Origin: Pseudalkalibacillus hwajinpoensis
Lineage (GTDB): Bacteria; Bacillota; Bacilli; Bacillales; Guptibacillaceae
Direction: 5' to 3'
Assembly (NCBI RefSeq): GCF_015234585.1
Contig: NZ_JADFCM010000002.1
Span: 186,001 to 250,000, forward strand
Length of the DNA: 64,000 nt
Shown: positions 25,032-33,410 of the stretch, in pieces
Position numbering within the stretch: the stretch's first letter is position 1
How the letters are laid out: each line of letters begins with the position of its first letter
Notes under the pieces: model-generated
What the model saw: only the letters and a program-made list of their open reading frames with translations
Databases searched by the model: none
What the model was told of the DNA's origin: nothing
Translations under genes and position numbers: made by a program

Positions 25032-26042
25032 ATGGAATACAATATGAAAGAACTATTGGAAGAAAATTTTAACGATGATCCCATATTCAGAGAAATACAG
25101 ATTAATAAAATTGATTTGGATGACGTCTTCACTGAGAGTATTCTAGAAATGCATCCTGAAACTACATACAGTACGGTGGAAGCTGGGAAAATAATTGGAA
25201 GAAAAGACAGTACTTTAAGAAATTACTTTAGAACAGAACTCGAGGATTATGTAGCACCAGAGAGATCCGGTAAATATTACAGATTAAACTACCAAAGTGT
25301 CTTCCGTTTACACATGATTTTACTTTTAGTAGAGAAAGCTAACAAAACAACGGTAGACATTGGATATGCACTAGGGATTTCTGCATTATCATCCACTGGT
25401 AGCAGTATTAAACCCAAACGACGTACGACTGATAGCGCTTTGGAACCATCTCAAGAGAATAATAATGCCCAACTTAATGAATTAAAAAAGATGATGCTTA
25501 TTCAAAACATGAGACAAGTAGAGCTCCAGGAGAGGACAAGCCTTACCGACTTGAAGGTTGAATTAACAAATTTGAATAGAGAAATAGATTTTATAAACCA
25601 TAAAATTGAGATTGTAAAGCTAACGAAAGAAAAAGAACATGCTACTAATAAATACTATAAAGTCTTAGATTATTCACTCAGAAATACGAGAGCAGGAAAC
25701 AAAGATACAAAGAAGGGCTTCTGGAGCATTTTTAAGCCTCAAAGTGAAGAGGATGAGGTGGACATTGATCAAGTTCTAAGGGAAGCTTCTATTAATGCAG
25801 AAAAAGAAGTAGCAGCTACAACAGAGTTAGAAGAGGAAACTAAAGAACTAAAAGCAAAATTAAAAGAATTAGACGAAGAAAAAAATAAAAAAGAAGAGGA
25901 AATTGAAAACCAAGTATTGAAAATTTCCAAGGTAGAAACAAAAGTGAAATATCTAAATGATCCTAGTAACGAAATATCGATTGACCAGCTATCTAAATTT
26001 TTGATTAATTCCAATGAGGATAATGATGACATGTTAACATAA
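25032..26042 (+). CDS. MerR-like HTH plus coiled-coil DNA-binding protein (336 aa)
   Basis: ATG 25032 follows GGAGGAGGTG. Residues about 35-110 look like a MerR-type winged helix (YSTVEAGKIIGRKDSTLRNY, then a YRLN loop). Two coiled-coil parts follow at about 145-195 and 255-310, joined by a basic, Trp-containing spacer. The layout recalls RacA or plasmid-anchoring proteins. The gene lies beside dense GCGCTA motifs and close to the replication origin, so segregation, anchoring or copy control are possible roles. Confidence 0.6.
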   Translation: MEYNMKELLEENFNDDPIFREIQINKIDLDDVFTESILEMHPETTYSTVEAGKIIGRKDSTLRNYFRTELEDYVAPERSGKYYRLNYQSVFRLHMILLLVEKANKTTVDIGYALGISALSSTGSSIKPKRRTTDSALEPSQENNNAQLNELKKMMLIQNMRQVELQERTSLTDLKVELTNLNREIDFINHKIEIVKLTKEKEHATNKYYKVLDYSLRNTRAGNKDTKKGFWSIFKPQSEEDEVDIDQVLREASINAEKEVAATTELEEETKELKAKLKELDEEKNKKEEEIENQVLKISKVETKVKYLNDPSNEISIDQLSKFLINSNEDNDDMLT

Positions 26043-26075
26043 TACTATTAATAAATAGTAAGGTGAGGTGTTTAA

Positions 26076-26192
26076 ATGCTAGCTTTATTAAAAGATAAAA
26101 CGAAAGAAAAATTGGATACAGCAATATTGGGCCTAGCTTTAGTTACCCTAACAAGTGCAATAGTTATTACTATTTTTGAAAAGTTGAATTGA
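26076..26192 (+). CDS. Small membrane protein (38 aa)
   Basis: ATG 26076 has GGTGAGGTG 5 bases upstream. The protein has a Lys-rich start and one hydrophobic helix at residues 15-33. It follows the MerR-like gene by 33 bases and ends just before a terminator, so it shares its operon. Its plan resembles the micro-pilins, but the S-L-S-T-F signature is missing. Function unknown. Confidence 0.5.
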   Translation: MLALLKDKTKEKLDTAILGLALVTLTSAIVITIFEKLN

Positions 26193-26213
26193 TCTATTGT
26201 TTTAAATGATATT

Positions 26214-26256
26214 AATAAGAAAAGGCACTCTCAAAATGAGAGTGCCTTTTCTTATT
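26214..26256. terminator. Bidirectional terminator between converging genes
   Basis: A perfect 19-bp stem AATAAGAAAAGGCACTCTC with its complement and a short loop gives T-runs on both sides. It serves the plus-strand operon ending at 26192 and the repB gene ending at 26255. Confidence 0.85.
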
Positions 26257-27445
26257 AATATGTAGTCAATGGTTTTTTTCTAAAGTTATTTGGATCTAAT
26301 TCTTCTTCATATTTCTTATAAATTTTAAATGCTCCATGATAATCAAGGTTAAATTTCATCTCGATTTCTTTAATAATCTCGGATAATATAATTCCATGAC
26401 TTTTATTAAGTAATTCATTGCGATAACCTTTTAATTTAAACTTATTTTTTACTTGGGCAACCACCTTGGTTTCTTGCAATTCCAGGTCAACTTGTTCTTC
26501 CTCTTGGTTATCTTCTTCTGATCCTTTTTCAGGATGATTGTACCCTTTTTCTAAAACGGAATTAATGTATCCCCCCTTATTTTTAACATGATCCCGTTCA
26601 ATTGAATATTTGATAACTTCAATTACTGCTTCCTTACCATGTGAAGATAACCACCGTTCCAACACATCGTTAGAAACGTCAATTTGGTTATCTAACAATA
26701 ATTTCTGAATAATATGCCCCGATGACTCATCAAACATAGATAATTGATGGTTTCCTTTGGGTACTGTTTTATTCTGAAGGATGATAAACTTCAATTTCAC
26801 TACTTTTCTTCCTTTTTTTATCTCTTCTAATTGGAAAGAAATATCAGTCTTATCCTTAAGTTCTTCTTGGGCGCGGAGAAGAACTCTTTGCTTAAAGTTT
26901 CCGTACACTGGATACATATCTTCAATGCCCAGCATTTCCCTGAGTCGTGATAGTTCAAATGTCCGTTCTTTAACACGCTCATATTGTTTCAATAATTCAT
27001 ACAGCCGAATAGAGTAGGAGCTTTTTAACTTAATGACGTTTTCAAGTCGGTAACTTGTGAAATGACTTTTTAGTTCTAATAGATATGGTTTAAGGAAGGG
27101 ATCGAATCTTAAATCTACTGTTCCTTCATTTTCGTTATAAGTAACAGAAGAGAGCCAGCTTACCTGGTGAACCCGATTATCTACTCGGACCTCAAAACCT
27201 TTTTTTACTAAAGCATAAGTGATTTTTCTGATTTCTTCGTACTTGGATTTACTTGATATACCTAATAGTTTCGCAAATTCATTTACACTGAGACTGTAAG
27301 TCTTAAATTCTGTATCACTAGGTTGTAACTTGCTTGCAAGCATAAGTATAATCTTCTGCTCTAAGACACCCAATTTATAGTTAGCTTCAACTAATGCATT
27401 AGACTTCGTTATTAGATGTTTCTGATCTACTGACACATAATTCAC
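26255..27445 (-). CDS. repB: Rep_3 family replication initiator RepB (396 aa)
   Basis: Two winged-helix domains typical of iteron-binding initiators are visible. The first (residues 10-130) begins ITKSNALVEANYKLGVLEQKI; the second (140-225) includes SYSIRLYELLKQY. The C-terminal 150 residues are charged and unusual in length. The protein should bind the iterons upstream (27504-28141) and start theta replication. It probably also limits its own expression through them. Confidence 0.88.
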   Translation of the reverse strand: MNYVSVDQKHLITKSNALVEANYKLGVLEQKIILMLASKLQPSDTEFKTYSLSVNEFAKLLGISSKSKYEEIRKITYALVKKGFEVRVDNRVHQVSWLSSVTYNENEGTVDLRFDPFLKPYLLELKSHFTSYRLENVIKLKSSYSIRLYELLKQYERVKERTFELSRLREMLGIEDMYPVYGNFKQRVLLRAQEELKDKTDISFQLEEIKKGRKVVKLKFIILQNKTVPKGNHQLSMFDESSGHIIQKLLLDNQIDVSNDVLERWLSSHGKEAVIEVIKYSIERDHVKNKGGYINSVLEKGYNHPEKGSEEDNQEEEQVDLELQETKVVAQVKNKFKLKGYRNELLNKSHGIILSEIIKEIEMKFNLDYHGAFKIYKKYEEELDPNNFRKKPLTTY

Positions 27446-27503
27446 CTACCAAGCTTTTCCTATCTTAATTTTATTATGAAGGGCAGACTTAACTATTACA
27501 AGA

Positions 27504-27994
27504 CCCTGTTTTTGTTATAGTTAAAAGTTAACGATTGAAAGATTACTGTCTAGAGCCCTGTTTTTGTTATATTTCACTATTTTTATTGGAAATCGAGAAT
27601 AATTAACCCTGTTTTTGTTATAGTTCGGGACTTAAATCCTTATTTTTGACTATATCTTATAAGTATTGACCCTGTTTTTGTTATATTTCAGTGCTAGACA
27701 ACATATTTTTTATGGCTCATTATCTTGTATCTTATTAAGTTCGCCCTGTTTTTGTTATAGTTAATTGGTTTTGTACGCTAAAAAATAAGTGATGACCCTG
27801 TTTTTGTTATATTTCACTCAAAAAAACGCCACTATACAACATCTGGAATCTTTTAACCCTGTTTTTGTTATACTTAGTAACAATATTTAACCAGATTCTA
27901 CCTAAAAACAATTATTCAACCCTGTTTTTGTTATATTTAAAAAGAAGACTTCGTCTGAAACTAATAAAATTTACTTGACCCTGTTTTTGTTATA
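27504..27994. repeat. Nine spaced iterons (CCCTGTTTTTGTTATA)
   Basis: Perfect copies begin at 27504, 27556, 27607, 27670, 27744, 27796, 27857, 27920 and 27979. Spacings are 52, 51, 63, 74, 52, 61, 63 and 59 bases, mostly near whole multiples of a helical turn. They lie just upstream of repB and probably serve RepB titration, autoregulation or handcuffing. Confidence 0.85.
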
Positions 27995-27998
27995 CTAA

Positions 27999-28141
27999 CC
28001 CTGTTTATGTAATGTTGACCCTGATTTTGTTATCTTTAACCCTGTTTTTGTTATAACTAAGACCCTGATTTTGTTATACTTAACCCTGTATAGGTAATAT
28101 TTAACCCTGTTTTTGTTATCTTTAACCCTGTTTTTGTTATA
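27999..28141. repeat. Seven tightly packed iterons (replication origin)
   Basis: Copies begin at 27999, 28019, 28040, 28063, 28084, 28105 and 28126, at about 21-base spacing (two helical turns). Three are perfect in the core; four carry changes (GTTTATG, GATTTTG twice, GTATAGG). Close packing with degenerate members is typical of the origin itself. Confidence 0.8.
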
Positions 28142-28262
28142 GCAAACTACTATAAACGCAATGCTGACAGTAGTTTAATAGATCCGAAAACAAACAAATC
28201 ATTTAAATATATTAAAACAATATAATATAAAACAACAAAACAAGACTCTAAATGTCTTGTTT
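28142..28262. other. AT-rich origin flank with two inverted repeats
   Basis: Right after the iterons, AAACTACT and AGTAGTTT form an inverted repeat (about 28144-28172). An AT-only stretch follows, then AAACAAGAC/GTCTTGTTT (28238-28262). This could be the unwinding region. No DnaA box of the TTATCCACA type is visible. Confidence 0.45.
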
Positions 28263-28375
28263 CCTCTTAATTTTTGTATTTTTTAATTAAACATAATACT
28301 GAAAGTCGAAAATCACTAACTATAACATCTATATGAATAGTGTGGTAATACATTCTTTATAATGGAGTGATAGTC

Positions 28376-29209
28376 ATGCCATACGGATATACTTCCTACA
28401 TGGAAAGAGAAGGATATAGCACTGAAACTATAACAAGCTACGTTAAAACGGTAAGAGCTTTCTTTAGGTATATAGATATGAAATATGAGAAAAATAAAGA
28501 AGTCTTTGAGATAACACCTAAAGATATTAAAACGTTTATTGATTCATGTTTGAGCGATGGCCATAGCAAAATGACATGTAATAAGTACTTGTCTATCTTG
28601 AAGAGCTTTTTTGATTACTTGTGGCAAAAAGATAAAATTGCTGCTGATCCAACAGTTAAGATAAAACGATTAGTGCTAGAAGATACTAAAAAGACAGAAA
28701 TAACCTATCAACAGTTGCTAGATATACTTCCAGATATTTTATCTAATCCAACTTATAGTTCACTTCGAAAAGCGATATATGTTTTAACACTTAAAGGATT
28801 ACGACATTCTGAATTCCAATTTATTAAAGAGAATGTAGTAGATATGGGAGATAGTGTAACTATTAAATTAAAAAAGCATGAGATTAATTTAACACATGAT
28901 GCGGCTGAAACTTTTATGAGTTATTATTATGAATCACAGTTTAACGGAACTCCATTTGTTTTTATTACAAAAAAACATGATTCTACTTCAGTACCCATAG
29001 AAATTATGTCTTTGTATGCTCATATAAATGCGATATCCAAAGATTACGGTTTACCTACTAAATTGAATTTAAATATGATCAGGAACGCTTATGCTTATTA
29101 TTTATATAAACAAAAGAGATATACCATTGAAAGTATCTCAACTATTCTTGGTATAAAGCCAGCAAGTGCAGCCCAATTAGTAAAAACTAGTATGGTACGT
29201 TACCAATAA
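28376..29209 (+). CDS. Tyrosine recombinase with altered active site (277 aa)
   Basis: ATG 28376 follows GGAG. Residues 1-90 are a SAM-like core-binding domain, the rest a catalytic domain. Arg-143 (LKGLRHSEF) and Arg-236 (NMIRNAYAYYL) are present, but Asn-233 replaces the usual His of HxxR. The likely nucleophile Tyr-276 is the penultimate residue. It may be a XerC-like resolvase for dimers, or a TcpM-like transfer relaxase as known from clostridial plasmids. It lies next to the origin. Confidence 0.7.
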   Translation: MPYGYTSYMEREGYSTETITSYVKTVRAFFRYIDMKYEKNKEVFEITPKDIKTFIDSCLSDGHSKMTCNKYLSILKSFFDYLWQKDKIAADPTVKIKRLVLEDTKKTEITYQQLLDILPDILSNPTYSSLRKAIYVLTLKGLRHSEFQFIKENVVDMGDSVTIKLKKHEINLTHDAAETFMSYYYESQFNGTPFVFITKKHDSTSVPIEIMSLYAHINAISKDYGLPTKLNLNMIRNAYAYYLYKQKRYTIESISTILGIKPASAAQLVKTSMVRYQ

Positions 29210-29222
29210 AACAATTCTTACC

Positions 29223-29252
29223 TTGAAGAAACTATTAAAAGAGTAGTAGAAT
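29223..29252 (+). promoter_or_regulatory. Promoter of the 29353-31490 operon
   Basis: TTGAAG and TAGAAT are separated by 18 bases, directly after the recombinase gene. The transcript meets the terminator at 29276-29335 before its first gene. Confidence 0.45.
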
Positions 29253-29275
29253 AAAAGAATAATATAAAAAGCGAG

Positions 29276-29335
29276 AAGGTCTCTCAAATAAATCACAGCC
29301 ATTGGTCTGTGATTATTGAGAGGCCTTTTTTATTT
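29276..29335 (+). terminator. Leader intrinsic terminator before the 29353 gene
   Basis: AAGGTCTCTCAA and TTGAGAGGCCTT with an inner ATCACAG/CTGTGAT stem are followed by TTTTTTATTTT. It ends 18 bases before the start of the next gene. It may also end the recombinase transcript. Confidence 0.75.
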
Positions 29336-29352
29336 TGAAAGGGGGCCAGTAA

Positions 29353-29955
29353 ATGCTAGTAAATGAGTTAGCAAAAGAAGATCTAATAACAGCAGCACTA
29401 ATTGGTGAAGGGTATCTTGATACGTACAACAATGAGGCTGAATTAGTGATTCCATTTGCAAGAGAAAAATCCTTTTACTTATATAATTTACTCAAAGATA
29501 AAACTTACAAAGATTCTATAAAATTCGAAGCGAGAAGAGGGCAATTTAAAATTGATATAAGTGACAATTTCTCTCTAGTTGATTCCTGGTATGAAAAAGG
29601 GCAAAAAGTTTTTAAAAAAGAGTTAGCTTTTAAGTACCTTTCTTTTAGATCTGTAGTAATAGCAGTAAATATTTTTGGCGAACGAAAAATTGAGGGTATA
29701 TCAGTACCCTCAACAATTCCTTCAAAATATATAAGAACTCTCTCATATTGCATTGAGCGCAAACTTAATCTCACCGTTGTTTCAGGAAAGAATTGCATTA
29801 AGATTCCAGAAGTCCCAATTCTCTTTTTAGACACTTATAAAAATCTGGACACTTTTGACAGCACACAACTATTAAGCTACTTAACTAAAGCAGAGAAGAA
29901 TAAATTAGTTGAAATTAGTATCAGAAAGAGTGGGGAGTATTATGTCGAAAATTAA
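29353..29955 (+). CDS. Unknown protein, weak LAGLIDADG-like pattern (200 aa)
   Basis: ATG 29353 follows AAAGGGGG. Residues 10-30 (LITAALIGEGYLD) recall the first LAGLIDADG helix with its acidic residue, followed by a phrase typical of such proteins (SFYLYNLLKD). A second similar repeat near 90-130 lacks a clear acidic residue. It may be a domesticated homing-nuclease relative with DNA-binding function, or an unrelated fold. It overlaps the lipoprotein gene by 14 bases. Confidence 0.45.
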   Translation: MLVNELAKEDLITAALIGEGYLDTYNNEAELVIPFAREKSFYLYNLLKDKTYKDSIKFEARRGQFKIDISDNFSLVDSWYEKGQKVFKKELAFKYLSFRSVVIAVNIFGERKIEGISVPSTIPSKYIRTLSYCIERKLNLTVVSGKNCIKIPEVPILFLDTYKNLDTFDSTQLLSYLTKAEKNKLVEISIRKSGEYYVEN

Positions 29956-30637
29956 AGCGCCTATTCTTCTGCTTGTTCTGACCATGACGATAGGTTGTAG
30001 CAATAAATTAATCGATGAGGCTGAACAAGTAAAAGCACAAGCTGAAAACTCAGTTGAAGAAAAATCAGAGGACACGAAGAAGTCTCAAAAAGATCTTGAA
30101 AAGGTTTATGAAGACATGGAACGACCAGTTAAAGAGGTCTTCGAGGAGAATGACTTCGAAAAAGTTAACCAGTTGATAAATGAAGATGGAATCGAATTAA
30201 AAAAACACTACGAGGATAGTACTGCTTTTGCTATTTTTGCTGGAAACATGCTTTATAATTTCCAAGCATCAGAAATATCTCCCTCAGCCTTCTATGATTT
30301 CTTAAAACAGTATGGGAGTGAATCCATTCAAGAGGGATTACAAATCGATAGAAAAGATGCCATAACAAGTTTTGAAAATGTACAGGATATTTATAAAAAC
30401 AGTAAACAACAGCCCAAGTCATATGAATTATCAGAAGTCCAAATAACTGCTGGTTTTAGAGAGGGATACTTTTACAGAAAAGTGGCTACCAACAAAGGCG
30501 ATGACTATTACATTACTACAATAAAGCAAGAAGATGGAAATTGGAAATTTGTTGACGATAGCCCGTCACCGCCTTATGAAGCAGCAGAAGTAATGGAAAA
30601 AGGGGAGGAAGATTCTAATGACAAATCAACAAATTAA
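29942..30637 (+). CDS. Predicted lipoprotein (231 aa)
   Basis: ATG 29942 follows GGGGAG. A signal peptide with a TIGC lipobox ends at Cys near residue 18. A charged helical part (25-60) and a mixed domain follow; the end (DDYYITTIKQEDGNWKFVDD) has the look of an NTF2-like or VirB8-like periphery domain. It overlaps the genes on both sides, so all three are co-translated. It may be a surface factor in transfer or exclusion; this is inference. Confidence 0.6.
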   Translation: MSKIKAPILLLVLTMTIGCSNKLIDEAEQVKAQAENSVEEKSEDTKKSQKDLEKVYEDMERPVKEVFEENDFEKVNQLINEDGIELKKHYEDSTAFAIFAGNMLYNFQASEISPSAFYDFLKQYGSESIQEGLQIDRKDAITSFENVQDIYKNSKQQPKSYELSEVQITAGFREGYFYRKVATNKGDDYYITTIKQEDGNWKFVDDSPSPPYEAAEVMEKGEEDSNDKSTN

Positions 30638-31490
30638 TCATCAAGATATCTTGACCTACACAGAAAATAAGTTGAAAGTACTTTTTCAAAATGACCGCGA
30701 ATTCAATTTGCAGTTTATGATCATGTTTGAGTTTTATCGAAAGAAATTTAACCAAAATATTAAAGAAACATATAGAGAAGAGTTTAAAGACCGTTTCTTC
30801 AAAGTAGCGAAAAGTCAATTTTTTAGTGGATACTTTATAATCCGGGAGTACCTAGAATATGATAGTAGTTTCATATCAAATGAATGGTTGGAACAGAAGG
30901 AAGGGCTCATCACGGAACAAATACCAGAATTGATTCGCCAAATTAGTTCCGGTGATTATGAGGAAATTATTGTTACAGCTGAAACTAAGCAATTTACAGG
31001 GTGGGCGATTAGGACTTTTGAAAATGTACTAACACTAATAAAGCAAGCATCGTTTGATATCGCATGTCTAGGTGCAAGACAAGCCTTGTTAGATGAAAGA
31101 GACCTTAGAAACATAGAATCGCTAGAAGAGACTAATCAGGGACTTTTAGCGCCATACAATGATCTTTCTTTCGTTTCTCCACAAACATATTTATCTCTTT
31201 CAGTGATAACAGATGAAGTAGAAAAGTGGGATTTAAATTGGTGGAATGCCTTAAATAAGCAAAATACTAAGAATGGCGAGATAAATATAACTCGAATATT
31301 TAGTGGTGATAGAGTCGAAGATTCAACTTACTTAATGGATGTATACCTCAGTGTAGAGCTGAACGAAACAGAATACACGATGCTCCTTGAAAGTATTCTG
31401 GCACTTTTCATGGAAAGAAGTAAGGTACCAAGAGAAAATATACAATTAAACTTTGCAAGAATTGAAGAGTTCTATATTTTCAGACCATAA
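30618..31490 (+). CDS. Hypothetical protein (290 aa)
   Basis: ATG 30618 follows GGGGAGGAAG and overlaps the lipoprotein gene by 20 bases. The protein is soluble, acidic and mostly helical in its first 150 residues, with a mixed C-terminal part. No motif is recognised. As third gene of the operon with a lipoprotein it may act from the cytoplasmic side of the same process. Confidence 0.6.
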   Translation: MTNQQINHQDILTYTENKLKVLFQNDREFNLQFMIMFEFYRKKFNQNIKETYREEFKDRFFKVAKSQFFSGYFIIREYLEYDSSFISNEWLEQKEGLITEQIPELIRQISSGDYEEIIVTAETKQFTGWAIRTFENVLTLIKQASFDIACLGARQALLDERDLRNIESLEETNQGLLAPYNDLSFVSPQTYLSLSVITDEVEKWDLNWWNALNKQNTKNGEINITRIFSGDRVEDSTYLMDVYLSVELNETEYTMLLESILALFMERSKVPRENIQLNFARIEEFYIFRP

Positions 31491-31512
31491 AATCGAGTAA
31501 ACTTTGCAAAGA

Positions 31513-31543
31513 AAAAGGATCGAGACAATAGCTCGATCCTTTT
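31513..31543. terminator. Bidirectional terminator between converging operons
   Basis: AAAAGGATCGAG and CTCGATCCTTTT form a perfect stem with a 7-base loop, giving T-runs on both strands. It ends the plus-strand operon (31490) and the Ubl-operon (31545). Confidence 0.85.
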
Positions 31544-31544
31544 A

Positions 31545-32411
31545 TTAATTCTCCTGATATTGCACTGTTTGCATAGTTCCTTCTTTTGCATTGAAAAAAG
31601 TAATATGCTTTGATATGGTCTGGTTCTCTAAAATCTCAGATAGATAGCAGCCTAATGTTAAAGTAGCCATACGATTCGTCATAATCCTCTGACGGTCATG
31701 AGAAGCGATATTGCTACATGCTACTTCAGAAGGTGCTATTTCATCTTTGTCTTCCATCATTTCAGGGAATACTTCTCCAACAGGCGGCAACAAAGTTTTT
31801 TCTTCTAACTTCACTCCGCAAACTACTTGGCCATTCCATCCTGTGGCGTTGTAAATATTCTTTTCTTGCTTTGTCCATTCGGACATGGGACGTCGAGGGA
31901 AGTCCTTGGGTACAGAGGAACTGCCATTGCCCGCATCAATTAATATCATTCTATTAACTTCACCAAACAATTGATTCATAATTTGACGTGTATAGTTATT
32001 ATCCACCGCTCCGATAAGGATGGGAAGGATTAATCTATTCGAATACCCTCCGCTCAAATTGTGATAATCAGTAGTAAATAGACTTAATAAGGTGTCTTTA
32101 TCTTCTATATATCCCTTCGTATAACTCGCAATTTGTAGATTGTAAGCTGCACGATATCTATTTGCCAAAACAGAAGCTTTGCATTTACCTACGTCCCTTG
32201 GTAAGAAAAGCTGGTTGCTTAAATTCTTCTCTTCTACAACATCTGGGTCAGCAATCAAGTAACTTCCGGTTACATTTGTTGAAGATAGTAATTGTGCTAT
32301 CTGCTGTACAAGAGCTGCTCCTGTGCCTCCCGCTCCCAGCTGTACAATTACTGGGTAGAGGGAGTTATAAGTACGAAGGCCATGATTAAGTAAATCTATT
32401 GTGTGGCTCAT
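31545..32411 (-). CDS. E1/ThiF-like activating enzyme of a ubiquitin-like system (288 aa)
   Basis: The nucleotide-binding GAGGTG lies at residues 26-31, ADPDVVEEKNLSNQ at 54-67 and GAVDNN at 134-139. A Cys at 232 (EVACSNIAS) sits where E1-type enzymes of the PRTRC ThiF group have their catalytic Cys. Such proteins adenylate the C-terminus of a ubiquitin-like protein. The start overlaps the stop of the Ubl-JAB gene by 4 bases. It is the last gene of the Rad52-clamp-Ubl operon. Confidence 0.85.
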   Translation of the reverse strand: MSHTIDLLNHGLRTYNSLYPVIVQLGAGGTGAALVQQIAQLLSSTNVTGSYLIADPDVVEEKNLSNQLFLPRDVGKCKASVLANRYRAAYNLQIASYTKGYIEDKDTLLSLFTTDYHNLSGGYSNRLILPILIGAVDNNYTRQIMNQLFGEVNRMILIDAGNGSSSVPKDFPRRPMSEWTKQEKNIYNATGWNGQVVCGVKLEEKTLLPPVGEVFPEMMEDKDEIAPSEVACSNIASHDRQRIMTNRMATLTLGCYLSEILENQTISKHITFFNAKEGTMQTVQYQEN

Positions 32412-33382
32412 TTAACCACCTCCACAACAGTTAAGTCATGCTTTATTTGAGACATAGAAAAAGGATTCTCGAAGATCTTCCAGGCATTTAAAACAATATG
32501 TTTTTGATTTGTCATATCGAATGTTCTAACTGTTATATCCGGGAAGAACTTTTGTATATTCCCTACGATTGCATAAAGAAGGGGACCTCGTTCACTTTCA
32601 TTATCCTGTTGAGAAGGGAAAGGTTGCATTGTGTGATGTGAGTGGATCTCCATCACTTTCACCCAATGATTTTCTATTGCTTTCAAAGCGGATATCTCTG
32701 GTTGCTCTGTGACAACTACCCAAACAGGATTAGCCAGTTGCTTAGGAATATCCAATGAAAACGATCCGTCATTTGGATGAAAGTATACATCACCATGAAC
32801 CTCAATACCCAAGTCATCAGATAACTTCTTTGAAATAGCGATGAATTCCTGCAAAATAGGAAAGGGAATTCTCATAAAAGGAGAAGAGGACCCCGTAGTA
32901 TCGGGCTCCTCTAAACAATTTCCCTTCTTCTTTCCTTGAAGGATTATACTCAACATATTCTTTTTTTCGACAAAAACTACCATTGCTCCAGCATCCATTA
33001 CAGGATAGCTCTTCTTCAATCGCTTTTTCACTTCTGATTCATCGATCTTTTTGTAAGAGATTTCGCCAGTATCAGTGTCTTTTCTCTCAAGCCCATTAGT
33101 AATTTCTTCTACTGAAAAATAATCAGTGATAGGAGACTGTTGAGTATAGAAGAATACTTGAGTTTCTAGATTCAAGTTATATTCTTCTTTCTTCGCAGTC
33201 TTAGAAGAAGATGAGCTGTTAGTAGTTGTTGTTTTTCTCGCCTCAGCAAGTTGCTTTTGCGCTTCTTCCGCTTTCTTCTTCCGCTCTTCTTCTTCTCGTT
33301 TCTTCTGCTCTGCATACTCGTCGTGAATATCGAACATAGAGAAGATGTTAGTTTGATCTACAGGATTATTGTTATTGGCCAT
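32408..33382 (-). CDS. Ubl-JAB fusion: ubiquitin-like domain plus JAMM peptidase (324 aa)
   Basis: A charged, likely disordered N-terminus (1-65) is followed by a beta-grasp-like domain (about 68-154) resembling PRTRC protein C: FFYTQQSPITDYF, a KKSYP turn, and a final GKKKG at 150-154. The C-terminal part is a JAB/MPN domain with an intact JAMM metal site: His-247, His-249, Ser-257 and Asp-260 (HSH-x7-S-x2-D). PRTRC A (JAB) and C (Ubl) are usually separate genes. A Gly ending right before the peptidase suggests that cleavage in cis could release the Ubl. Confidence 0.75.
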   Translation of the reverse strand: MANNNNPVDQTNIFSMFDIHDEYAEQKKREEEERKKKAEEAQKQLAEARKTTTTNSSSSSKTAKKEEYNLNLETQVFFYTQQSPITDYFSVEEITNGLERKDTDTGEISYKKIDESEVKKRLKKSYPVMDAGAMVVFVEKKNMLSIILQGKKKGNCLEEPDTTGSSSPFMRIPFPILQEFIAISKKLSDDLGIEVHGDVYFHPNDGSFSLDIPKQLANPVWVVVTEQPEISALKAIENHWVKVMEIHSHHTMQPFPSQQDNESERGPLLYAIVGNIQKFFPDITVRTFDMTNQKHIVLNAWKIFENPFSMSQIKHDLTVVEVVK

Positions 33383-33410
33383 TATAGGTTCCTCCTAAGG
33401 AATCAATTTT

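Noticed and set aside
26255..27445. Initiator could be a RepA_N or RepX type
   Set aside because: Two winged-helix domains and the iteron array fit Rep_3; RepA_N proteins start differently and lack such external iterons.
27504..28141. Regular repeats as a possible CRISPR array
   Set aside because: Repeats are only 16 bases, spacing varies from 20 to 74, there are no cas genes, and RepB is adjacent. Iterons explain them.
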